NCBI GenBank assembly: GCA_041650635.1 | Contig: JBAZKV010000023.1 | Coordinates: 1 to 26,072 of the forward strand | Source: Candidatus Margulisiibacteriota bacterium | GTDB lineage: Bacteria; Margulisbacteria; WOR-1; JAKLHX01; JBAZKV01 | Reading direction: 5' to 3' | DNA length: 26,072 nucleotides | Shown: piece after piece, positions 7,895 to 16,116 of the stretch | Layout of the letters: the number at the start of each line of letters is the position of its first letter | Position numbering within the stretch: the first letter of the stretch is position 1 | The notes under the pieces: model-generated | Database searches by the model: none | The model's input: only the letters and a program-made list of their open reading frames with translations | Told to the model about the DNA's origin: nothing | Made by a program: the position numbers and the translations under genes

Positions 7895-10117
7895 TTAGTT
7901 CTTTCTGAAGGCTTTTATAGTTATCCTGCTGCCGTCGCTGGTCATTGACACTGACCCGTCCTCATCGGTGCGGTAGACTTTTATCCCCCGCTGCTTAAGC
8001 TTTTCAAGGACCTCCGGCCTGGGATGACCGAATTTATTGCCCTTTCCAACACAGATGACAGCGGTTTTAGGTGCCGCCGCTTCAAGGAACTCATCGCTTG
8101 TTGAGGTGGCGCTGCCGTGGTGCCCTATCTTTAGCACATCGCTCATAAAATAATAGCCCCGGTCCAGCATCTCTTTTTCCGCTTCAAAGGCGGCATCCCC
8201 TGTCAGCATAAAGGAGGTGCCGCCATAGACCAGCCTTATCACTATCGAACTGTTGTTGGCATCAGATTCGGTTCCCTTAAGAAAGCTTTCGGGAGGGCTA
8301 AGAACATAGCCTTTGACTGCTCCTATAGAAATAATGTCCCCGGCCTTAACAGTAGCGTACTTAATTTTATTCCTTTTTATAAGTTCAAGAAAGTTTTCAT
8401 AAGCAGGCGAGTCATAGACAAACCCCGGATCGATCACCTTATCTGTCTTTATCTCTTTTAGCACCGAAACCAGTCCTCCCACATGGTCATCATGAGGATG
8501 GGTCAGGACCACAAGGTCCAATTTGTTAATGCCGCGGTTGTGAAGAAAAGGAACCACTATACGGGACCCTATCTTATCTTCCTGTCCGTTAAAGCTGCGC
8601 TTGCCGCCCCCGTCTATCAGGACCTTCTGCCCGTCAGGCGCCTCGATAAGTATGCTGTCGCCCTGGCCGACATCGATGAAAGAGACCGATAGTTCATTGC
8701 CGCCCAAGACCAGAGCCTGAAAAGAGAGTAAGGCAAAGAGCAGACAGGCACTCAGGACCAAAACATACTTATTATTTATGAAAACATTGCGGAGCTGGCC
8801 GTCTTTGGCTTTCTTAAGCAAAAACAAGAAACAGATGTAATAGCCGATCATCCAGCCAAAATGCGGTCTGGCAATGAAATAATTGGACATAGGAAGGGAT
8901 GCGAACAAAGAGACGGCAAGATCAAGAAGGAACATGATAGCAAAGACCGCTCCGTCAAGAAAATTCCCGAGGTGCGGCAATACCAGCCCCGCAGCGGTTG
9001 AGGCAAAGCCCAGGACTGTAAGCAGTTCTGCAGCCGGCACCACCAGCAGGTTCGACAGAAAGGCAACCGGGTTCAATTGCGAAAAATTGTAGGCGGTAAT
9101 AGGTGAAGTGGCCAGGATCGGGGCACAGGCAACAGAAACTGGCCCGGACAAAAAACCCGGGAGCCTTTGCGCAAGTTTTTCATTTATTATCGGGACGACA
9201 TAAACAAGGGACCACGTGGCAAGGAAGGAAAGTTGAAACCCTATATCAAATAAATTATTCGGATCTATCATAAGGAGTATGAAAGCGGCCAGGCAAAGCG
9301 AGTTAAGGAAGTCCCCTTCCCTGTCAAAGGCCTTGCCCACTATCATCAATTGCCCCATTATGGCCGACCGCGTTATGGAAGCTCCAAACCCCGCCATTGC
9401 GGCAAAAGACCAGGTAATGAATGAAGTTATGATAAACGCCGCCGGCATTGGAAGCCGTATTGCGCCAAGGACAAGAAGGCTCACGCCTATAAGGATCGAC
9501 ACCTGCTGGCCCGAGGCTACCAGAATATGCACCACTCCCGCCTTTTGATACCTGCTCTTTACCTCGTCCGGCACGGGAGACCCCTTCATGCCGAAAAGAA
9601 TTCCTCCGAACAGGGAGGAATAAGGCTCCGGCATCGCGCCTTTGTGGAGAAGCATCACCTTGTTCTTAACGGCAAGGCTAAGGGAGATGAAAAGGTTGCC
9701 TTTGTTTTTTGCTATAACCTTCGGATAGCCGTCCTTGTCCGGAAAAACACTGATGGAACCCGCAAAACCTTTCTCCCTTAGATAGGAGTCATAATCCATC
9801 TCATAAGGATTACCCGGTTTTCTTGCTTCCATAAGCGAGCCCTTGAGCTCTATCCTGTCACCGTATTCATAACCTTTTCCGCCGGAAAATATCATCACCT
9901 TAAAGGACTTGCCCGTCCTGTCCTCTTTAAGGTCAAAGCCCGTATATGTCCCGAAATTCCCGGGTTCGCTGTCCACCGCCCCACAGATCCTAACGGGAAC
10001 CTCCTTCTGTCCCGTCTCACCTTTGTCAGGAAACAGCGAGGACACAAAAGAGAAGAAGAGTATCGCCAGGACATAAAAAGTGGTGATCGCCACAACAGGA
10101 CGGGGTGTTAATGACAT
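7895..10117 (-). CDS. comEC: DNA internalization channel protein ComEC/Rec2
   Basis: ComEC forms the inner-membrane channel through which single-stranded DNA enters during natural transformation. The 740 residues match the full-length three-part family. There is an N-terminal membrane-anchored OB-like domain (about 1-140, including GYEYGDRIELKGSL). The competence domain follows (about 160-470), with its signature ILVASGQQVSILIG and many hydrophobic helices. The C-terminal metallo-beta-lactamase domain (about 475-740) carries DVGQGDS, LIDGGG, THPHDDHVGG (539-548), TGDA and KIGHHGS. All metal ligands appear intact, so the nuclease-like domain may be active. comEA ends four bases upstream and coaE starts at or just after its stop. 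comEA plus comEC implies DNA uptake capacity, although pilus genes are not in the window. Confidence 0.94.
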   Translation of the reverse strand: MSLTPRPVVAITTFYVLAILFFSFVSSLFPDKGETGQKEVPVRICGAVDSEPGNFGTYTGFDLKEDRTGKSFKVMIFSGGKGYEYGDRIELKGSLMEARKPGNPYEMDYDSYLREKGFAGSISVFPDKDGYPKVIAKNKGNLFISLSLAVKNKVMLLHKGAMPEPYSSLFGGILFGMKGSPVPDEVKSRYQKAGVVHILVASGQQVSILIGVSLLVLGAIRLPMPAAFIITSFITWSFAAMAGFGASITRSAIMGQLMIVGKAFDREGDFLNSLCLAAFILLMIDPNNLFDIGFQLSFLATWSLVYVVPIINEKLAQRLPGFLSGPVSVACAPILATSPITAYNFSQLNPVAFLSNLLVVPAAELLTVLGFASTAAGLVLPHLGNFLDGAVFAIMFLLDLAVSLFASLPMSNYFIARPHFGWMIGYYICFLFLLKKAKDGQLRNVFINNKYVLVLSACLLFALLSFQALVLGGNELSVSFIDVGQGDSILIEAPDGQKVLIDGGGKRSFNGQEDKIGSRIVVPFLHNRGINKLDLVVLTHPHDDHVGGLVSVLKEIKTDKVIDPGFVYDSPAYENFLELIKRNKIKYATVKAGDIISIGAVKGYVLSPPESFLKGTESDANNSSIVIRLVYGGTSFMLTGDAAFEAEKEMLDRGYYFMSDVLKIGHHGSATSTSDEFLEAAAPKTAVICVGKGNKFGHPRPEVLEKLKQRGIKVYRTDEDGSVSMTSDGSRITIKAFRKN

Positions 10118-10121
10118 GTTA

Positions 10122-10700
10122 TTAAAGGCTTATTTCATCTTTTATTTTATCTATCTTCTTTTTGCCGAAACCTTTGATCTTTGAGAGGTCTTCATAGGAC
10201 CTGAAAGCCCCGTTCTTAATCCGGCACTCGAGGATCTTTTTAGCGGTGGCGGCCCCTACTCCGGGGATCTTTTCCATCTCCGAGGCGCTGGCAGTATTAA
10301 TATTGATCTTTGTCCCGCAGCCGGCAGAACCTGCAAATCCCATGTTGCGCTCCGGTATATCTATCTTCTGTCCGTCCTTGAGCTGCTGCGATAGATTAAG
10401 GGAAGTAACATCGGCGCTCTTGAGAAAACCTCCTGCCTTACCAACAGCATCTATTGTTCTGCTGCCGGCAGATAGCCTGTACACTCCTCTTTTGTTTACA
10501 GCTCCGCTTATGTGAACGAGGATGAAGTTTTCTTCTTTTTTCACGGCTGATGGGGTTTTCAACACTTCAACACCTAAAGAGGGCTCTTCAGAAGACGGGG
10601 CTGGCCTATGGAAGAGGCGGACTCCCAGGCTGATAGAAAGGATTAGGCACACAAAACCTATAAAGCAGAGCTTGTTCTTTTTAAGAAGTTCCTCGAGCAT
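10122..10700 (-). CDS. comEA: ComEA-like DNA-binding protein (SLBB plus helix-hairpin-helix)
   Basis: ComEA binds double-stranded DNA outside the inner membrane and hands it to ComEC. The 192-residue protein has a short basic N-terminus, one membrane helix (about 10-30), an SLBB domain (about 58-115, with VHISGAVNKRGVYRLSAGSR) and two helix-hairpin-helix motifs at the C-terminus: NINTASASEMEKIPGVGAAT (about 133-152) and LSKIKGFGKKKIDKI (about 172-186). This is the Gram-positive-type membrane-anchored architecture rather than the short periplasmic form. The ATG at 10698-10700 has no clear Shine-Dalgarno. comEC starts four bases after the stop, so the pair is almost certainly one operon. The upstream spacer holds a palindromic repeat. 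Confidence 0.92.
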   Translation of the reverse strand: MLEELLKKNKLCFIGFVCLILSISLGVRLFHRPAPSSEEPSLGVEVLKTPSAVKKEENFILVHISGAVNKRGVYRLSAGSRTIDAVGKAGGFLKSADVTSLNLSQQLKDGQKIDIPERNMGFAGSAGCGTKININTASASEMEKIPGVGAATAKKILECRIKNGAFRSYEDLSKIKGFGKKKIDKIKDEISL

Positions 10701-10732
10701 GGCAGTAAGGCTTACAGCAATTCCGGCGCCTG

Positions 10733-10787
10733 CCCTGAGCGAGCGACTTGTCCCGAGCTTGTCGAGGGAAGCGAGTCGAAGGGCCAG
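10733..10787. repeat. Palindrome-rich intergenic repeat
   Basis: This stretch contains CCCTGAGCGAG, CCCGAGCTTGTCGAGGG and AGCGAGTCGAAGGG in succession, with CGACT and AGTCG as inverted arms. Such CCCTGAGC...GTCGAAGGG blocks are familiar to me as dispersed intergenic repeats in many environmental bacterial genomes. It fills most of the 91-bp spacer between the lytic transglycosylase stop and the comEA start, and could fold in RNA. Only one copy is in the window. Confidence 0.6.
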
Positions 10788-10791
10788 GCAG

Positions 10792-11409
10792 TTACCTTAT
10801 CGAATTATAAACGGCAAGGATGCCCTTGATATAGGCCGCGGTAGCAGGAGTATACTCGCCGCCGGCCCTGACTATCTGGTTATATCCTTCGGCATAGGAG
10901 GCAAGCGCAAGCGGAACCTGCTGAGGATTCCCTGCCCACCTATCCAGCATCATGCGTATATAAATAGCCGCACCTTTTACGCCTTCATCAATATCATGAG
11001 GGTCCCTTATCCCTATTCCGGCCGCTGTCGAGGGCAGCAGCTGCCCCAGCCCCTGCGCGTTGGAAGATGAAACAGCCATGGGATCAAAACCCGATTCTCG
11101 GTCGATGAGCCCCGTCAGCAGTTTTGCGTTCACATTGTATTTCTGAGAATATTCCATGATCGAAGCAATAAGAGTTTCCGCATCATCCCTTGAGAGCTTT
11201 TTAGCCCTGCGGATGACATAAAAATTTATGGCCTGTGAATCCCTTTCCTGACCGGCAGCATCAAAATCAGCCCCCGGCAGATCGCCCAGTTCCTGAGAAG
11301 AAGAGATCTGCTGCGGCTTTTCGGGAGAATATTTAGCATCTTTGTGGGAAACCGTTGATAGTATGCTTGCAAGAAATATCAGTATTACTGCCGCCGCAGT
11401 TACTTCCAT
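10792..11409 (-). CDS. Small membrane-anchored lytic transglycosylase (SLT family)
   Basis: Lytic transglycosylases cleave the glycan strands of peptidoglycan, leaving 1,6-anhydro ends. The 205-residue protein has an N-terminal signal or anchor helix (about 4-19), a linker, and an SLT domain (about 85-200). The catalytic glutamate is E105 in LIDRESGFDP. The family motifs SSNAQGLGQLLPSTA (115-129) and DIDEGVKGAAIYIRMMLDR (139-157) are present. The third motif, usually AYNAG, reads SYAEG (171-175), a modest deviation. The ATG follows the purL stop without a gap, and GGGGG stands five bases upstream inside purL. Its role could be wall turnover or making gaps for an envelope machine; the neighbouring com genes make a link to DNA uptake conceivable but unproven. 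Confidence 0.88.
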   Translation of the reverse strand: MEVTAAAVILIFLASILSTVSHKDAKYSPEKPQQISSSQELGDLPGADFDAAGQERDSQAINFYVIRRAKKLSRDDAETLIASIMEYSQKYNVNAKLLTGLIDRESGFDPMAVSSSNAQGLGQLLPSTAAGIGIRDPHDIDEGVKGAAIYIRMMLDRWAGNPQQVPLALASYAEGYNQIVRAGGEYTPATAAYIKGILAVYNSIR

Positions 11410-13614
11410 TTAAGCCCCCATTGTTTTTGGAAGGGACCCTTTGTAGGCATCAGACAGTTCAGTTATCTTTAGTGAAAGCAGCTTTTTTTCGGGCGTGTTT
11501 ATCACAAGCTCTTTTCCCTTTACTTTTCCGATTATGGATATAGGGGTCTTGTTTATCATGGCAAGATCATTAATGGCAAAGATTTTTTCGGCAGCCACCG
11601 TTATCACTATCCTGGACTGGCACTCATCGAACAAAAGGCTGCCTTCGCTTATTTCGTCGCTTAAAGACACCACTGCTCCTATGCCCCCGGCGATCGATGA
11701 TTCGGCCAGGCTTACGGCAAGCCCTCCTTCCGAAGTGTCATGGGCGCTTTTGACGATACCGAGCCTGATGGCTTCCAGACAGGTCTTCTGGACCGAGGCC
11801 TCAAGTTCCAGGTCTATCTCGGGGCAGACAGCTTTTTCTTCTTTGTTGAGACCGAGAAGGATAATGATATCCCCTTTATCTTTAAAGCCCATGGCGCAGA
11901 AGTGTTTTGCTTCTTCTATTACGCCGAGCATGCCTATGACAGGGGTCGGATATATGGCAACACCATTGTTCTCATTATAAAAGCTGACATTGCCTGATAC
12001 GACCGGAGTGTCAAAGGTCCTGCAGGCATCGGACATCCCTCTGAGGGATTCTTTGAATTGCCACATAATGCCGGGTTTTTCGGGATTGCCAAAATTAAGA
12101 CAGTCGGTAACTGCGGCAGGTTCTGCCCCGCAGCAGACCACATTTCGCGCTGCCTCGGCCACCGCTATAGCCCCTCCTCTGTATGGATCATCGCAGCAGT
12201 ATTTGCCGTTGCCGTCGGTGGTAAGGGCCAGCATTTTGCCGCAGCCTTTTATCCTTAGAACAGCGGCATCGGCTTTGCCCGGAGCGGCAACAGTATTTGT
12301 CTGCACCATATGGTCATACTGTTCATACACCCACGCCTTGTCAGCTATATTCGGATCCGACAACTTTTCCAATAACAATTCATTATAATTTGTTTTTTCC
12401 GGGTAATTGGTAATCGGAAATTGGAAATTGGACATTTTTTCCCAAGGTCGGTCGTATTCCGGCGCTTCGTGCGCCAGCGACCTTGCGGGAACTTCAGCCG
12501 CTATCTTGCCAGCCACCCTTACCCTTAACATCTGGTCTGCTGTCACTTTGCCCATTACAACAGCATTAAGCCCCCATTTTTTGAAGATCCCGAAAGCATC
12601 GTCCTCAGTGCCTTTTTTCATTATGACGACCATTCTTTCCTGAGATTCGGAAAGCATGATCTCATAAGGGGTCATGTTCTCTTCCCGCTGAGGCACCTTT
12701 GCGATATCTATCTCTATCCCAACTTTTCCGCGGGAGGCCATCTCAGAGGTGGAAGAGGTAAGCCCCGCCGCCCCCATATCCTGCATGGCGACAACATTTC
12801 CGGTCTTGAGCAGTTCAAGGCAGGCCTCGATAAGCAGTTTTTCCGTGAACGGGTCCCCCACCTGCACATTGGACCTTTTTTCCACCGAATCTTCATCCAG
12901 TTCAACGGAGGCAAAGGTCGCTCCGTGTATCCCATCCCGGCCCGTGGACGAGCCTACATATAAGACGGGATTACCCACTCCGGAGGCCACTGCTGTAACA
13001 ATAATGTTTGGGATCTCTGATCGAACATTTGAAATTGGACATTGGACATTGGACATTTCCGGTATTCTTACAAGTCCAACGCACATGGCATTGACCAGAC
13101 AGTTGCCGGAGTAACACTCGTCAAAATATATCTCTCCCGCCACCGTGGGAAGCCCGAGGCAGTTCCCGTAGGAAGAGATGCCCGCCACTACCCCGTCCAA
13201 GAGGTACCTGTTGTGAGGATCGCTCAGGGGACCGAACCTGAGAGAGTTTAGTGAGGCAATTGGCCTTGCCCCCATCGTAAACACATCCCTTACTATCCCT
13301 CCGACCCCGGTGGCCGCCCCCTGAAAGGGCTCGACCGCACTTGGATGGTTGTGCGACTCTATTTTCATCGCCACGGCATAACCATCGCCGATATCGATCA
13401 CGCCGGCGTTCTCTCCCGGGCCGTGCATTATCCTTTTTCCGGTGGTCGGGAATTGTTTGAGGTAGATCTTTGAACTTTTGTAAGAGCAGTGCTCCGACCA
13501 GAGCACGGAATACATCCCCAGTTCCACAATGTTGGGCTCTCTTCCGAGGATGGAAACTATTTTCTTGAATTCTTCGCCACTCAGGCCGTGCTGTTCTATG
13601 ATTTTTTTGTCCAT
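11410..13614 (-). CDS. purL: Phosphoribosylformylglycinamidine synthase, large subunit (small-type PurL)
   Basis: PurL catalyses ATP-dependent conversion of FGAR to FGAM in purine synthesis, with separate PurS and PurQ partners; neither is in this window. The 734-residue length fits the small PurL class. Motifs include SEHCSYKSSK (about 41-50), ESHNHPSAVEPFQGAATGVG (about 87-106), TGRDGIHGATFAS, QDMGAAGLTSSTSEMASRG, WVYEQYDHMVQTNTV and DTSEGGLAVSLAE. The ATG at 13612-13614 follows directly on a GTG at 13615-13617, and either may start translation. Two loops contain related heptamer-repeat insertions (MSNVQCPISNV and MSNFQFPITNY). The lytic transglycosylase starts at its stop codon. No Shine-Dalgarno is seen; a strong promoter lies immediately upstream. 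Confidence 0.96.
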   Translation of the reverse strand: MDKKIIEQHGLSGEEFKKIVSILGREPNIVELGMYSVLWSEHCSYKSSKIYLKQFPTTGKRIMHGPGENAGVIDIGDGYAVAMKIESHNHPSAVEPFQGAATGVGGIVRDVFTMGARPIASLNSLRFGPLSDPHNRYLLDGVVAGISSYGNCLGLPTVAGEIYFDECYSGNCLVNAMCVGLVRIPEMSNVQCPISNVRSEIPNIIVTAVASGVGNPVLYVGSSTGRDGIHGATFASVELDEDSVEKRSNVQVGDPFTEKLLIEACLELLKTGNVVAMQDMGAAGLTSSTSEMASRGKVGIEIDIAKVPQREENMTPYEIMLSESQERMVVIMKKGTEDDAFGIFKKWGLNAVVMGKVTADQMLRVRVAGKIAAEVPARSLAHEAPEYDRPWEKMSNFQFPITNYPEKTNYNELLLEKLSDPNIADKAWVYEQYDHMVQTNTVAAPGKADAAVLRIKGCGKMLALTTDGNGKYCCDDPYRGGAIAVAEAARNVVCCGAEPAAVTDCLNFGNPEKPGIMWQFKESLRGMSDACRTFDTPVVSGNVSFYNENNGVAIYPTPVIGMLGVIEEAKHFCAMGFKDKGDIIILLGLNKEEKAVCPEIDLELEASVQKTCLEAIRLGIVKSAHDTSEGGLAVSLAESSIAGGIGAVVSLSDEISEGSLLFDECQSRIVITVAAEKIFAINDLAMINKTPISIIGKVKGKELVINTPEKKLLSLKITELSDAYKGSLPKTMGA
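12402..12436. repeat. Heptanucleotide repeat block 2 in purL (5 x 7 bp)
   Basis: On the plus strand five consecutive heptamers are read: GGTAATT, GGTAATC, GGAAATT, GGAAATT and GGACATT. They encode SNFQFPITNYP in the variable linker between EAPEYDRPWEK and the LLLEKLSDPNIADK segment. The unit is the same family as in block 1. Confidence 0.85.
13023..13057. repeat. Heptanucleotide repeat block 1 in purL (5 x 7 bp)
   Basis: Five consecutive heptamers on the plus strand: GAACATT, TGAAATT and three copies of GGACATT. They encode SNVQCPISNV, between CVGLVRIP and the ASGVGNPVLYVG strand of PurL. Orientation and reading frame equal those of block 2. Confidence 0.85.
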
Positions 13615-13623
13615 CACAGAACT

Positions 13624-13652
13624 ATTTTATCATCACAGGCTTGGTTTGTAAA
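13624..13652 (-). promoter_or_regulatory. Promoter of purL, predicted leaderless
   Basis: TTTACA (13652-13647) and TAAAAT (13629-13624) are separated by exactly 17 bases on the minus strand, and TGA precedes the -10, making it extended. The -10 ends six bases before the GTG and nine before the ATG of purL, so initiation falls on or two to three bases before the start codon. No Shine-Dalgarno is present. Confidence 0.65.
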
Positions 13653-13664
13653 ATTTTTGAATTA

Positions 13665-13690
13665 GGACCCGAACCTGAAGGTTCGGGTCC
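13665..13690. terminator. Strong hairpin downstream of pnp, possible terminator
   Basis: GGACCCGAACC (13665-13675) and GGTTCGGGTCC (13680-13690) form a perfect 11-bp stem with a 4-base loop, between pnp and purL. On the minus strand it is followed by TAATTCAAAAATTTT, which is AT-rich but not a clean U-tract. It may terminate the rpsO-pnp transcript or protect its 3' end, or it may be a dispersed palindromic element. Confidence 0.5.
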
Positions 13691-13709
13691 GGTTCGTTCT
13701 CACAAGGAG

Positions 13710-13727
13710 CCGACATTTTAGTGTCGG
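13710..13727. other. Second hairpin downstream of pnp
   Basis: CCGACA and TGTCGG form a perfect 6-bp stem with a 6-base loop, 30 bases after the pnp stop on the minus strand. No U-tract follows. With the larger hairpin it makes a two-stem 3' region for the rpsO-pnp message. Confidence 0.4.
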
Positions 13728-13757
13728 GATTGTTTAATGGCTAGTATCGGGATGTGC

Positions 13758-15851
13758 TTACAGGACTTTTGCGAGGTTGACCCGGCCCATATCGTCTATC
13801 TCCACCACTTTGACATCTATTTCATCGCCCACCTTGACCACATCCTCTACCTTGTTGATGCGCTGTTTGGAGAGTTTTGATATGTGAACAAGGCCGTCCT
13901 TGCCCGGAGCCAGCTCAACAAAAGCGCCAAAGTTCATTATCTTGACCACCTTGCCGTGATAGGTCCTGCCCACTTCGACATCCATGGCTATCTCTTCTAT
14001 CCTGCGCTGGGCCTCTTTAGCAGCCTCGGCATCGGAAGAAGTGATGAACACGCTGCCGTCATCTTCGATGTCTATCTGGCACTTGGTATCTTCGATGATC
14101 TTTTTGATGTTCTTGCCGCCCGGGCCTATCACAAGGCCGATCTTTTCGGTGTTTATGTGAAGAGTGATGACCCTGGGAGCATATTCCGAGAGTTCCGGCC
14201 TCGGCGAAGGGATGGTCTCAAGCATTTTGCCAAGTATATGGGCCCTGCCGGTCTTTGCCTGCGCAAAGGTATCCTTGATTATCTGCATGCTGAGGCCTTT
14301 GATCTTGGTGTCGAGCTGTATTGCCGTTATTCCCATAGGAGATCCTGCTATCTTAAAATCCATGTCCCCGAGAAAATCCTCAAGGCCCTGAAGGTCAGAG
14401 AGGACCTTGTACTTATCGCCTTCTTTGACAAGCCCCATGGCTATCCCCGAAACGGCAGCCTTTATCTTTACTCCGGCATCCATAAGCGCAAGCGTGCTGC
14501 CGCAGGTAGAGGCCATTGAGGAAGAACCGTTTGACCCAAGTATCTCTGATACTATGCGCAGCGTATAGGGAAATTCTTCTTCGGCAGGGATAACGGGAAG
14601 AAGGGCTTTTTCCGCCAGGACGCCGTGCCCTATCTCTCTTCTGCCCGGGCCTCTAAGCGGCCTTACCTCGCCCACGCTGTAGGCAGGCATGTTGTAGTGG
14701 TGCATGTAGCGCTTTTCGCTTTCTTCCGCGTCCAGCCCGTCTATTATCTGCGCGTCCCCCTTGGAGCCGAGGGTAACTACCGAAAGCGCCTGTGTCCAGC
14801 CCCTGGTAAAAACGCCGGAGCCATGGGCCCGGGGAAGAATACCCGTCTGGCAGGAGATGGGCCTTATCTCGTCCATCTTTCTTCCGTCGGGGCGTTTGTT
14901 CTCGTTGATTATCATGTGGCGGACCGCTTTTTTCTCTATCTCTTTTATCACAGCCGCCAGATCGCCCTTCTTTTCCTTTATCACGGTCTTCAGATATTCG
15001 TCCGGGCCGCCTGCTATCTTTTCCGCGACCTCTCCTTCGATAACTGCAAGACGGTCCTGCTGTTTCTCTTTGTCCTCTATGTGAAGGGCCTCTTCGATGT
15101 CTTTTTTAGCCTCTTTGGCAACATATTGGGCGAGTTTTTCGTCCGGCAGGAAGACTTTTATCTTCATCTTTGGCTGGCCGGCCTTCTTCATCAGGTCCTT
15201 CTGCAGCTGGATCACATCCTCTATCGTCTTAAGGCCAAAGGAGATGGCTTCAAGAACCACTTCTTCGGGCACCTGGTTTGCCTTGGCCTCTATCATAGAG
15301 ATCTCGTCCTTTGTCCCGGCAAACACCAGGTCCAGATCGCTTTTATCAAGTTCTTCGTTGGTCGGGTTGATGACGAATTTATCGTCTATTCTACCCACCC
15401 TGACTGCGCCTATCGGCCCGTCAAAAGGTATCTCGGATATAGAAAGCGCCGCAGAGGCCCCGATTATGGCCAGGACATCCGGAGGATTGGCATCATCAAC
15501 CGATAGAGGCGTAACAACTATTTGAACATCGTTCTTGAAACCTTCGGGAAAAAGCGGCCGGATAGGCCTGTCTATAAGTCTGGAGGTGAGGATGGCCTTT
15601 TCGGTGGGACGGCCTTCTCTCTTAAAAAACCCGCCGGGGATCTTGCCCACGGCATACATTTTTTCTTCATAATCGACAAGGAGCGGGAAATAGTCTATGC
15701 CGTCGCGTATCTTCTGCGAAACTGTGCAGCTGGCAAGCACCATGGTGTCGCCGTAGGATATTATGACCGAGCCCGATGCCTGTCTGGCCAGTCTGCCGGT
15801 CTCTAGAGTAAGCTTGCGGCCGGAGATCTCTATCGAGGATTCGAAGATCAT
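13758..15851 (-). CDS. pnp: Polyribonucleotide nucleotidyltransferase (PNPase)
   Basis: PNPase degrades RNA 3'-5' by phosphorolysis and can add tails. The 697 residues show two RNase PH domains (about 1-220 and 310-545) around a helical segment. The first has PGGFFKREGRPTEKAILTSR (72-91). The second has the active-site region from TLGSKGDAQIIDGLD to RREIGHG, plus SEILGSNGSSSMASTCG and GDMDFKIAGS. A KH domain (about 560-625, GPGG at 576-579) and an S1 domain (about 630-697, GKVVKIMNFGAFVELAPGKDG) follow. The length and order are complete. The ATG overlaps the rpsO stop as ATGA, implying coupled translation; the rpsO-pnp order is conserved across bacteria. Two hairpins follow the stop. Confidence 0.97.
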   Translation of the reverse strand: MIFESSIEISGRKLTLETGRLARQASGSVIISYGDTMVLASCTVSQKIRDGIDYFPLLVDYEEKMYAVGKIPGGFFKREGRPTEKAILTSRLIDRPIRPLFPEGFKNDVQIVVTPLSVDDANPPDVLAIIGASAALSISEIPFDGPIGAVRVGRIDDKFVINPTNEELDKSDLDLVFAGTKDEISMIEAKANQVPEEVVLEAISFGLKTIEDVIQLQKDLMKKAGQPKMKIKVFLPDEKLAQYVAKEAKKDIEEALHIEDKEKQQDRLAVIEGEVAEKIAGGPDEYLKTVIKEKKGDLAAVIKEIEKKAVRHMIINENKRPDGRKMDEIRPISCQTGILPRAHGSGVFTRGWTQALSVVTLGSKGDAQIIDGLDAEESEKRYMHHYNMPAYSVGEVRPLRGPGRREIGHGVLAEKALLPVIPAEEEFPYTLRIVSEILGSNGSSSMASTCGSTLALMDAGVKIKAAVSGIAMGLVKEGDKYKVLSDLQGLEDFLGDMDFKIAGSPMGITAIQLDTKIKGLSMQIIKDTFAQAKTGRAHILGKMLETIPSPRPELSEYAPRVITLHINTEKIGLVIGPGGKNIKKIIEDTKCQIDIEDDGSVFITSSDAEAAKEAQRRIEEIAMDVEVGRTYHGKVVKIMNFGAFVELAPGKDGLVHISKLSKQRINKVEDVVKVGDEIDVKVVEIDDMGRVNLAKVL

Positions 15852-16108
15852 TTAAGCCCTAAAGACTTTAGCAGGTCGGCGCAGCCTTTTTTGTCCTTTT
15901 TGGAAAGGTAGGTTATCAGTCTTTTTCTTTGTCCCACCATAAGAAGCAGGCCTCTTCTGCCGTGGCGGTCCGCAGGGTGTGTCTTTAGGTGCTCGGCAAG
16001 ATGGTTTATCCTGCCCGTTAAAAGAGCGATCTGCACATTGGCGGACCCGCAGTCCTTTTCGGATATCTTGTACTTTTCTACAGCTTCGGCCCTTTTTGTT
16101 TTGTCCAT
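15848..16108 (-). CDS. rpsO: 30S ribosomal protein S15
   Basis: S15 binds 16S rRNA early in assembly of the small subunit platform. The 86-residue protein is a few residues shorter than usual, with the typical segments VQIALLTGRINHLAEHLK, HPADRHGRRGLLLMVGQRKR and LITYLSKKD. The ATG has no Shine-Dalgarno. Its own promoter lies in the last codons of ribF, ending eight bases before the ATG, so the message is predicted to have at most about two untranslated bases. The stop overlaps the pnp start by four bases. A leaderless rpsO could not use the leader-RNA autoregulation known in other bacteria. Confidence 0.96.
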   Translation of the reverse strand: MDKTKRAEAVEKYKISEKDCGSANVQIALLTGRINHLAEHLKTHPADRHGRRGLLLMVGQRKRLITYLSKKDKKGCADLLKSLGLK

Positions 16109-16116
16109 ACTTGTTT

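Noticed and set aside
10122..11409. A complete DNA-uptake locus including the lytic transglycosylase
   Set aside because: comEA and comEC are certain, but no pilus, DprA or ComF genes are present, and the transglycosylase is coupled to purL and separated from comEA by a repeat.
12402..13057. CRISPR or tandem-repeat array in purL
   Set aside because: The repeats are 7-bp units within an intact reading frame with no spacers, so they are coding microrepeats.
14625..15506. A 293-codon plus-strand open frame
   Set aside because: It is antisense to pnp, with composition typical of a shadow frame.
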